From the NCBI RefSeq assembly GCF_910592395.1, contig NC_088315.1:15795808-15859807 (forward strand): a DNA stretch of 64,000 nucleotides. Reading direction: 5' to 3'. Position 1 is the stretch's first letter, and each line of letters starts with the position of its first letter. The DNA is from Lineus longissimus. Its lineage: Eukaryota > Nemertea > Pilidiophora > Heteronemertea > Lineidae. Positions 44,201-56,200 of this stretch are shown one piece after another. The notes beneath the pieces are model-generated. The model saw nothing but the letters and a program-made list of their open reading frames with translations. It made no database searches and had not been told where the DNA came from. The position numbers were made by a program, and so were the translations under genes.

Positions 44201-47200
44201 CAAGTGTGAAAGTAATGGCCTACCTACATCAGCAGTTTCAGAAGGACCTAAAATCATGTAGAGGGAATTCTGCTGCAGGCGTCGAATTTGAGAAGTAATT
44301 ATGCTACTTACCATTTTGGGGGGAGTCGGACAAAATGTCTGACCATGTTCAAGATGTAGACTGTTAAATTACCTGCTTTTGTTAATTTTATTTGGAAAAA
44401 ACATACTTATTGGAAAATAAAGTACGCTCAAGGCAGTGATGAAGGCGACATGAATCAAGTGAGGTGCTGAGAGGTTTTCAGATATGATCTCGAGATGGCT
44501 ATCAATGAACTCACTTCGCGTCTGTTTGTTATTCTAGTTCTTGAACAAAACAAATTTAGCAACTCTACATGACTATAGTTTGATATTTTAAAGCAGAAAA
44601 TGATGTGATGATATATTTTTTCTTGTAGATTGTCTGTACGCCTTGTCAAGTCCTCAAGGGCTGGTGTCGGGAAAAGTCTGCTCATCAAAAAGCGGAGTGA
44701 AGCTCTTGGTGGCCAGGCCATTACGGTCCGACTTCATGAAAGACACATGACCGATTCTGATCTGGTAGAGAAATTGTTAGGAAAACGGGGCAATACCAAG
44801 AAACGGATGAAACCAACATTGTTTCACATCGACATTGGACATGATGTGAGTGTCGAAACCTCTCTTTTGGACCATTTTGATCATTTCAGTGGAGGCGCAT
44901 CAAAATATATTTTATTTCACATTGAGAATTCATGGGGTTGGGTGTATATACTCTAGACTCACCGATATAAGACCGTTTTGGAATATGCAAGCCAAGCCCC
45001 CATAGATATAATGCCTTTGTCGTTCGATGCCATTCAACACTGTTCCATCGAGATAGCCAATAGGGGGGGTGGGGGCGACACCAAGTTGTCAAACATTTCT
45101 GAAGGTCATGACATCATTTCGTGCCGTTTTTTGTGTCGATTTCACAGCAAAGGTTCAGAATGACAGGCAGATAGGCCCCGGAGCCAATCAGATATTTAGG
45201 GGGCCTTGGCCTGTTCAATGTGCGTTGTGCTTGGGGCAGTTACGCCCAGAGATAATGATCCAGTGTTAGAAGAGTGAGTCTATACATGCTTCCCGAAATT
45301 GGTGGCTTGCATTGGAACTAACTTTTTTCCCCTTGTCCGTCATTAAAGGCATTCAAGTGTGTTGGTCAACCATGACTATCTCCTTTGTCCCTCCACCATA
45401 AGGCCTAGTTTCCCCTTATGACATCACTATTTCGGACACTCGGCGCCCCATTTCTGGAAAGGTGTATAGTATACGTTTGTTTTTTTCAGTATCACATATA
45501 CAATAGCCAGCCTATAAAGGCTTATGAGACATAATTTACATCGCATTAGATCAGCGTGCTTTTTTTGTCAAGGAATAATGGATTCACGTAGTTTCATTAA
45601 CCCTTTCGCTGTGGCTGCCATTTTCGGCCAGTGCGCCGCCCGTTGGTAACAGTCGATACCAATAACAAATAGTGGAGCTAATTTCTAACTGAATGGTCCA
45701 TGGTCCATGAACCATTCGAAAGTGTCGCCATCTATACTATTAGGATGAAACTTTCATTCTTTTGAGTGGCTGCACTGATAAGATATCAGTTAAATTGTGA
45801 CCATAGATGTGTATGCAGTTGACCTCTATTTTGTGGTAGACTGTGATGAGCCTTCAAGTATTGTACAAGCTGCCCCATAACCATGATAACTAAAATATCT
45901 CAACCCGGTCCTGTTGTTTTAACCGTCCAGCAATTGTATTATTGTTGTGTTTAAAAGGTGAGATTCATTCCAGGTTGTGGAAGGAGTCGACCATGTCCTG
46001 TTCAATATGCTCATCCTGCGCTGCGTGAAAGATGCTTCTGGGAGATGCTGGCGACGCCATCCCTCTGACCTGTACATGATTGAGAATTTGCCATTGCTGC
46101 GGCAGGAAATGCAAAGAACAACTGTAAGTAGCGTATTTTGTGGTGACAAGTCTATACTGGGCTGTCCCAGGCAACTGGGTACAGTTCAATCATGGTTCCA
46201 TGATTTAGAAAATGTTTTTCAAGAACAAAATTTCCTCGCTGTTCACAACTTAACTTAAAGCTGTATGCAATGCCTATGCCTAGGCAAGTAAAAGCCCAGC
46301 GTAGGTAAAACTATTGTAAAATGCTGTAAACACACTTGTGCCACCGACATACCTTTCTAAATACTTTTTCAAAGTGGATAATAACTGACAACTAAATATT
46401 TTATTTTCAATTGCCTTTCTTAAGGGAAATGAAAAGGTCCAATATGTCCATCAGATGCTGAACATTCTACCTAGTGTTACCTGTCATCCTCCTAAAAAAA
46501 CGTTGTCTATACTCAGGAATGAAGTTAAACTTGAAGGTAGGCCGAGCTACATCTTGAAATGCGAGTGCCATTTTTCTTGTCTCATCTGTCAAGTGTTAAA
46601 TACTTAAACTGTTCAAGACGATTTTGACACTGCCGTTCTCATCTTGTGTGTGGTTTATTACAAGTCAAACTTGGAAAAAAGTACTTTTTTAAATTTTCTT
46701 ACGAAAAGTTTATCTTTTGCATATTTAGATGTACATCTCTGTTTCTTTTAGGTTCCTTAGGTCATGTGTCACTCATTTATGACGATATATGCAGAAGCAA
46801 AGAGTTCACTAGGCCATACCATCAACTCAAGACACTGACCCCAGGAGAAAGGAAGCCATGTCCACCATTCTTGTGGTTGGAATTGCTCTTAGAGTATGCC
46901 TATTATACTATACTCTTCAAATTTTTTAGATGATAGTACGTCACCCTCAAGAATCCATATCCTATGTGAGGGAACTTCAATGGCCAACGTGGTATAATTT
47001 TGGGAGGTTTAGATACTTTGCCACCCAGCCTGCCTCATCCAGGCAGTTGATATTTGGAATAGACAGCATTCAAATGTAGATATCCTGTGTAATGTCTCAT
47101 TTTCTGTTTTGTGAGCTATCAGAGATAGCGTGCTATCAGGGATATGTGTTTTTTACCATGATTTTGGTAGAAAAATATCAAAAAGTGTCCTTTTGAAAAT

Positions 47201-50200
47201 GTCATGACACAGGTAGTGTTAAATTTGATAGGTGCAATACTTCTACATGTACTTTCTTCCTTCAGTTACTGTGGTGTCGAGAATGGTGACCCATCTTGGT
47301 CCGAGTTGCACAACTTTGCCTCTTTTCTCAACACTCAGCTAGCTGATGCAGAGAGGTCTGCTTTCTGCTCTGATTCTGTCCAGGCTGATCTACCTGGGTT
47401 TGCAGTCTTTGTGGTCAAGTTCATGGTTCAGATGTCGAAGGTAGGTGGTTGACCATGAGTAGTGTTGCAAATTTTTTCCTTTGATACCGGTAGACATACT
47501 CTGAGGTGTAAAACAGGTGTGCAAAGTCGTGATTTTAAAATATTGAAGTATATTGTGTGTCTTCTTTGGAATTGAGCATAAAATGTAGTGGCCAACAGCC
47601 ACACACACCAGGGTTGTGCCAGTGTTGTAGACTTAAACAAAACCTCATCTATGCTAAAAGTTTATTATTTAAAATTTCTTGGTCTTTATAAAGGACCATT
47701 GGTATTATTAAGGGCAATATTACCCAGCGGTCGGAAGCCCAGTCATCTCATATTCTACATAAGCAGTCAACAACTTGCACAAAAAAGAAAGAAAAAATCT
47801 AAATCTGATTGAATTATTGCGCTTTTCCGTTGTTGACTCTGACTCGACCTGAGTTAGCTCTCCATTCGTCGATCCTTTCCATGTGGAACGATGCACTAGT
47901 AAGGCGTTTCCTGGAGCCATGGATCTACCCTGTGACGTCTTGGTGCAGTTATCGATTTTTCTGCCGTCACGCTGATGACACTTGATTACCACGCTTCTGC
48001 GACGATAATGGAAATACCACAGAAACAAGTTTCTGTCTCTTATTTACGTGCCTGTTATTTACCTCAGTACTTTATAAGATATTTGCAAAGCTAGAATGTA
48101 CACATTTCTGTATCATTCCGACAGGACTTTGCCACACGTTCTCTGATGGTCTCAGAGGAAACACCACAGTTACTTCAACCACAGGTAAGAATATTTTATT
48201 CGGTGTGCAGTGTCTGCTTCAAATTTTTTTGCTGCTGGATCAACGCGTCAATTGTCCGCAGTCGTCCGTTAGCAGGGCACGTTTCGTAACTGTTAGAACT
48301 ATTGAGTTGAATCTTGGTACACATGTACCCTTATGTAATGACACCTTGGAGACCAAGCTTCGGTCCGGTCCAATTCTCGGTTTGCCCATCAGAATCAGGT
48401 GGCTAAAACCAAAAACACTAAAAGTACTATATCTCCTGAACTAAGGGCTTGATCATCGCCCAATTTTTATCATAGATGCATTTATCAATGATACATGACA
48501 TAAAACCCTGGGTTTTGATTTGACACAGTTTTCAAGGTCACAGAGGTCAAATGGCGTGAATTGGCTGTTTGAGTGTAAATATGGCACGTTTCTTAACCGC
48601 TAACGCTATGATTTTGAAATTTGGTACGACTCCCTACGTCATATAACTTCTGACATCAAGTTTCGGTCTGATCTGGTTCTTGACTTGGCCACCAGGGGGC
48701 CAAAACTGTAAAAGGTAAAAAATGCAATATCTAGCTTATTAGTGACCTGTTTTCGATGATATTTTTCTGGTATGTACTTCGAGCAAGGATACATCACATA
48801 TCCTACGGGTTTTTGATTTGACCTAATTTTCAAGGTCACAGAGGTCAAATGGTGTAAATTGGCCGTTTGAGTGCAACTATGGCACGTTTCTATGAACTTG
48901 AAATTTGGTACACATGACTCCCTATGTCATGTAACCTGTGACGCCAAATTTTGGTTCGACCGATTCTTGGCTTGGCCACCAAGGGGCCAGAAGTGGAAAC
49001 CTAAAAAGTGTGATATCTCTTTGAGTGACTCGGTTTCAATAAAAATTTTATGGTAGGTTTTCCTAGCAAGGATACATCACATATCATACGGGTTTTGGTA
49101 TGATCTAATGTTCAAGGTCACAGAGGTAAAATTGCATAAATTAGCCGTTTGAGAATAACTTTGGCACATTTCTTAACTGTAATGACTAGGCCTATTCATC
49201 ACAAATGGAGTATACATGAACGTTCTTGCTTGACCTACATCAGACTTAACACTACATGACACAATAACGTGCTCTTCATCCATCTTTCCTTCACATGAGG
49301 GGAGCACAATGGACTTTGCCATTTCATTTGTACAGCATTGTATACCTCTGTTTGTAAACAAACCCTTGCCTTGGATTGGAGTGTTGGGGAGTTTCATGGG
49401 TGTTGTTGCCCTGATTGGTGCCATCTCTCCAAATAGGGGGGCCATCCGCAATTCGACAGACCTTGCCTGGCTGGTAACACATTGCATTGAGGACACATGT
49501 TAAAAGTCTACAGTGCATGTCATCGTTGCAACTTTCAGGTGGGGGAGGATGATGATGAGCATGATGATGGAGAAGATGAAGATGATGGTCTGCTTGCTCT
49601 GAGGCGGAGGTGGGAGACAAGGTTAGTGCTGTGACAAATTGTTGTTCTTCTGGTGAGGCACCACTTGTGCTCTCTATGTTTCCTCTATCTCTTGTTTTTA
49701 CCGTTTTATGAGAAAATGACTACCAACATCAGTTTCATTTTCTGTCGATGTGGGTTTTATAGCAGTATATTGCAATTAAACTCATTCATTCCTATTTAAA
49801 ATGCAAAACTTTTTATGATATCATTTTGTATTATATTTATGTCTTATAAGTAATACAGCGCCACATTCAGAAGTTTGGGAAAGCGGCTTGGACCTTGGAA
49901 ATGGAAACAAAAGAGGTTATGGGGACCTTTCCAAGAAAAAAAATGGAAAGTGCCAAATACGCATTTTCTTTGTTGCTGTGGGGAGTTATTTGCCTGGTGG
50001 AGGCACCCTTAAAAATTGTTGCTCTCTGAACAAAAGAGGGAATGGGGATGGCTCGTGCATTTTTAATGAGTTTTCGTTCACCTTTTAGTCCACATCCATA
50101 CATCTTCTTCAACCCTGACGGCCACTCGTTTACATTCCTGGGGTTCAACATTGACAGAAAGACTGGCAATCTGATTGATAATCAGACAAGGCAGATATTG

Positions 50201-53200
50201 AACACGAATATCATGTCAACACAACTTTTTGATGCCCTGAGCCGAAATGAGGTCAGGCTTGCTGAGGACTTCGATTCACTTGGAAGGTAGGTACAGCTAA
50301 TATTCCAGTTCTCTGACATTCATCAGAAAAATATATATTAGTATTTTGTAATTGAACGTAAACAGCAGAGTTTTCAAATTATTCTGAACCCCTTGCTTCA
50401 TGTGACAATTTGCGTTAGCCAATTTGTGTATTCATCAACCTTCAGCAAATAAACCACCAAAATGGTCAACTGGGTGACATTCTACCACGGTTCTTTTTAA
50501 ATCTTTATGGACGAGATTAAACCATGTGAGCCATGGTCATTAATAGAACTTTTTGATTTGGCTGAGGCCTTGTAGGTGGGCTGTTAAAATTGATTTTCTG
50601 TTGAACAGTATAATTTCATAGCTGAATCTCATCATCACTTTCAGAGGAGAAAAGATTATCCGGTTGTGCACTGTGATGGGGTTGGAGGATATCTATGACC
50701 CAGATGAGACCTACGAGCTCACAACCGACAACGTGAAGAAGATGCTGGCAATTTATATGCGGTTTAGGTATGTCAAATGCGTTTGTTAGACAACCTGTGT
50801 TGGACAAGTGTCATATCCAGGGCAAGTGGCACACTCTTAGTTAACTGCTGCTACAAAAACCTGGAAAATAATCTGAACACTATTAGCCGTTAGCTGGCTT
50901 GGCAATAACCCAGCAGACATTATCTTGATTCAATGCTACAATTTCTTTGACAAAAAATAGGAACTCATCATAGCTTGTTGGAAGTTTCACTGTTTCTCTT
51001 GTCTACATGTATTCACTGCTAATCATAAAGATTTGTCTTGTGAATGATACTTGTTCATTTCTTTTGGTATATAGGTGTGGTATCCCTGTTGTTGTGATGG
51101 GTGAGACAGGGTGTGGAAAGACACGGTTGATCAAGTTCATGTGTGATCTCCAGGTACCTCCATCAGGGGATGTCAAGAACATGGTCCTAATGAAGGTAAC
51201 TGTTTTTGTGATTTGCTAAGACTGAGAACAGACATCTGGCTTCTTTCTCCTTTTACTGCATCCAACCTTTCGTGTGCTTATGATATTTGCTTGATTCTTC
51301 AGGTACATGGTGGAACAACACATGCAGACATCATCACAAAGGTCGAGGAGGCCCAAAGACTAGCAGTAAAGAACAGGAAGAACTACCCCAAGATGCACAC
51401 AATTCTGTTCTTTGATGAAGCCAACACTACTGAAGCAATTGGTCTCATCAAGGAGATCATGTGTGACAACAGCATGAACGGAGAGCAGATCCATACCAAC
51501 ACAGGATTAAAATTTGTGGCTGCTTGTAATCCTTACAGAAAGTATGTTTTAGAGGTCATGGGCCAAGTATGAAAAATGTGAAGTTCCGTTTGACAAATTA
51601 GCGGGCAATGGGAAAAGGGTTGTTTTGCTGTATGTAATATGGGGTGCTGATTTTTAAAACGAATTTTTCCTGCATGATAAGTTGCACATTACCTTATAAA
51701 TGGGACCCCAAAAAGTGCCTCATGGTCCCAAAGTAGGGGTCAAAAAGTTGATGTCATCCATCGAATCATGTCAACATGGTTTTCCAAATGAAGGTCTATG
51801 TGAGAGTACTTTGAAATTGCATAGTGTTGACGGCCCCGGTTTTTATCCACCTGTGGTGGCCCTTCAGCTCATCAAAGGGTGTCAAATTTACTACGTTGGC
51901 CTTTTGTGAACCTTCCTTGGGGAATGATTTCTTTTGAAATTGACACCCTCATATTACCGAAAAAACAACTGTTTTCTCATTGCCGTCAACGAAACATATT
52001 TTCTAGCAACATTTTCATGACTTGGCCCATGAATGTTTTTAAGCGTGGTTTTGGCCTACAAACAAATACTGAAATTGAAATTGAAATATTATTTCAGTCA
52101 GAAAATCTGATGTTTTCGTTCTGGGTTTAAAAGGTTGGGAACAAACAGTTAAAAATCTGTCTCCCATGCCCAAAAAATAATCAGCTACTAAATGGCAAAG
52201 ATCGCGTGAATTTCTAAATTTTTTCAGGCATGCAGTTGTGGAGAGTTACTTAAAGTGATAAGCCCCCCTCTTAGGAGGGGCTCTTAAGATACACTTGTGT
52301 GCGGGAGTATATAATGAATGAAGAGAAATAAAGAGAGTAACTATTGTATATCCAACAAGCAATTTTTTTTGGTTTTTCAAAATGGTGCTGAATAAATAAA
52401 TCAGACCAGTTGTAGCGCTGAATTATAAATCAGACCAGTTGTAATGTAACAGGTTACGAGAACATCTAATTTAAATCTTCATGGGAATTCGCTACATATG
52501 CCTAAGAAATTGGCCAATTATATTAATATTTTTATTAGAGAAATATCCGACCTAAATAATGACAGAAAAGGGTGGTTTATTTCAATTTTGTGTCGACATG
52601 GTCGAGGTCACGTGACATAAACAAAACAATCACACACACCCGTCCAAAAAAGGCACTTTAAGAAAAACAAATACGTTTTTCCTGCTTAAAACCACACTGA
52701 CGACTAAGTTATATTGGTCTACTGCCCAAATCTGAAGTATCAAAATGAATAACAAACTAGAACTAGCTCTATTTAGCAAAAGTTGTGTGAAAAATTCGGG
52801 TGAGCGACATTCTGCACCCTAGCGGCCAATAATTAAACTACTTTCAGCCGTCTGCTCCGGTCTCGTTAGGGAGTTTTTCCCAAATGTACGCGATGATGAC
52901 GTGCCCCATTAACAGGACGTAACATCTATTTTAAAATGCGTTTCCAAAGTGAATGCATGAGGACAACCCATTTGTGTCGTATATCACTGAAAACGCCCGA
53001 TTCCCGTGAATAAGGACAATCACAATGTATTACATTACCAAAACAAAAATGTGTCGGAAGGAACTATATGGATGGTCCCATCGCACCCCCCCTCCAGCAG
53101 TATGACACAGAAGGGCTAGTTGACTGTCCACCGGGGGGGTTTGGGGGGAGCTTCCCCCCAACGCACTGGTAAAAACCTATGTCGACGGAGGGGGGTTTGG

Positions 53201-56200
53201 GGGGTGTCCCCCCATTGTAACAGCTGTAGTTGTTAGAGCTTGCACTTAACATATGCTCGTAGGGGGGTTCGGGGGAGCTCCCCCGACCTAAAGGGGTGCT
53301 CACTAAGTCCTTGACTTTACATATTACTATGATGTGATTTACAACTTTGCGGAAATACGTCCGTTTTTAATTGTTGATCACAAATGTAAAGCTCAAATTT
53401 TCCATTTTTGATTAGATTTATTATAAAATCGCTGAACGTAAACCACCGCGACCGCGAAAATGTTCATGTTGTGACGTCATCAACAAAAACATTCTCGGCG
53501 TAGCCCAATTTCAAGGGCATCGAAGCGAGCCGTCCGGGCAGTATCAAACCATCAATTTCTAGAAAATGTGCATTTCGATTCGAAAACCTCACCGATTTAT
53601 GAGAAAGTGACGTAGACATTTGTCAAAAACAGCTAAAACATTATATGGTGAAATTTTACACGAGTTACCCTTTAACCCTTTCTGTGAGTGACCGTCGCCG
53701 GGCAACGGTCAAAAACTACTTCGTAATCTGCGTGACCGTCGCAAGTTCACTTTTTCTGAAAAATTTGATTTTTTTCTAAATTTTTTCTTCAGAAACGTGA
53801 AGAGGACATGGGGGGCCAACTGTTATAAAAGAAACAGCAAGAAAAACGGACTACAAATAGTCTTTCAACCAAATTTTATTACAAAATTACATCAACACAT
53901 CTAATCCAAGATGGCCGCCAGCAGGTCACATGACCATGTGACTAAATTTAGATCCCGAAAACTGCCAAAAAGTGAAAGTCCATCAAGTTGCCAACACAAC
54001 CATATGTGTTTTTCCATGGTATCTTTGCTAGTTTTCACACAGGAGGAGTTTTCCAAAAGGCCTATAAAAAGCCAAAAAATGGCTCAGCACTCTGGGGGTA
54101 TATAGGGCCAGCACTGAAAGGTTAACACAATTTTGGATATCCAAGCAATTCCTAGGCCAACACTACTTAAAAAGAATAATCGTTTGACCTAATTTTACAC
54201 ATCTTTGGTTTATCTTCACATGTAACTATAAAATCATACTTATCTACGCTTTTTTCAGGCACACCAAGGAAATGATCCAGAACCTGGAACAGGCCGGACT
54301 TGGATACAATGTCAAGTCAGATAAAACTGCTGACAAGCTAGGTAAGTACCCAGCATTCGTTTTCTTTCACCTGGAATAAAGTTTTGCTGGTGGTGCTCCC
54401 TCAACAATCACTAGGAATTGAAATAAGGAAACCGCACAGCTGCAGTCATCACAATGGCAGCCAATTAGAGACTGCTGGCTGAGGTTTCTGGAGACCAGAA
54501 ATATTATCTAGTTCTTGGCCATAACAGTCACTAACTTGGAGTTAACTTTAATTTGGCATTGTCTATTTCAGTTGGGCCCATTAAGGCTTAATGCCAACTT
54601 AGGCCAAATAAAAAGCCAAAGAAGAGGAATGGGGTAATAGAAATACTGCCAATTCTACAACTTTCACAAACACAGACCAATAACATTATCAACTACACTG
54701 TTATTTTCCAGGGCGTGTGCCAATGAGGCACCTGGTGTACCGCGTTCAACCCCTCCCACAGAGCATGTTGCCGCTTGTCTGGGACTTTGGGCAGCTCAAC
54801 GATGAGGTGGAGAAGATGTACATCAGACAAATTGTGCAAAGATATATGGACGTGAGTATTGAAGTTTACTTGTAATATTCCAGGTGTGAGGAGGTTGGTA
54901 CCATCAAGGGCCTGGTTGTTCAGGACAAGGTACTGTTAACCACAACACTTTCGCGCCTCTTAATTTGCCATGCATGCAAATTCAAAAAAAATAAAAATGC
55001 GTAATTTTTATTTTTGCGAAATGCCTTTTGGTTCCCCCATCAAACAAAGTTGTTCGTGATTTTCACTGATCAAATTTATTTTCGAAATCATCAAAAACAC
55101 GGTAACAAAAATTTGATGGTTCACAGTAGTCACTAACTTGTCATGTATAAATTTAACATGGAAGCATTGGAGGTCTATCATGTTTCAGGCCGTATTCAGA
55201 AGGGTCTTTTGGTCATTTGAATTCTTACTATTGCCGCATGGGGTGCTCTGGTTTTGTGCATGCAGTTCAGCTTTAACTGAAGGGGATATTGAAAGTTAAA
55301 GTTAAGTGACTGAACTTGTTTTGTACAACTGAACCAAGCCTTTATAAGCTAAATTTCTACATAGTTGTGCCTTGAATGACATTTGGAGCCGATCAGTTAT
55401 GTCAGTGGTGGGATCATTGCTTTGTATTTTCCTTGTCAGTGGTGTATGTCTGTATCTTTACTTTCTTGTGGTAAATAGTTGTCAGCTGAGCCTTTTCTTT
55501 TTGTTTCAGGACGAGCAAATACCAGATGAAACTGATATGAACCGCGTCATCACAAACATCCTTGCTGCCTCCCAGCGCTTCATGAGAGCACAAAAGGTTT
55601 GTAGATTGTTACTCCACGCGTTAACCTGAATCTTTCCTTGTGGTGCTTGGTGAGATATTCTAAAACACAGGGATTTATAATGAACTGCAGTTTACAGTGT
55701 AAATGCACTATGTGCCAATGAAGCCGCGTTTTGAATTCAGCGGTTATGGTTACCGTATATAACCACAACCTTTTGGGTTGGTGCAAAATATGGAAGCAGT
55801 CAAAAAGCATTTAAAACCACATTATTCGTTTTATAATATTAGACATAATTCAGGTAGAGCTGTCATTTTGCCAAAACCTTGGTGAGCTAGGTGCCTCAGT
55901 TTTGGCCTACATTTTGCCTCCCCCTTGCAGTGTTTGGTGAGACACCTAATACCTCCAGTTAGGTATAATTTATCCACGGTGTTACATGCTTATGTGGAGA
56001 AAAGCCTCTATGAGATGAGATCACTTATCAGTAATGTTTGATTCAAAAGCTAGTCCAAATCATTCTGACTTTTTTTGTGTGACTGTAAAAATGGCGTAAG
56101 ATTAATGTTGTACTATCTTTTATATCGGAAGTTGTTTGTGGCAAATCTAACATTGTCTAATTAAGTGGGCTATGAGAACTAATTCTTTAACAATCTTTTC

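Noticed and set aside
47720-48028. Minus-strand 102-codon frame in intron 22
   Set aside because: No recognisable motif, no splice-site support and low-complexity end.
53064-53303. Pro/Gly-rich minus-strand open frame
   Set aside because: It is only the translation of the G-run/C-run motifs; no start context, homology or conservation sign.
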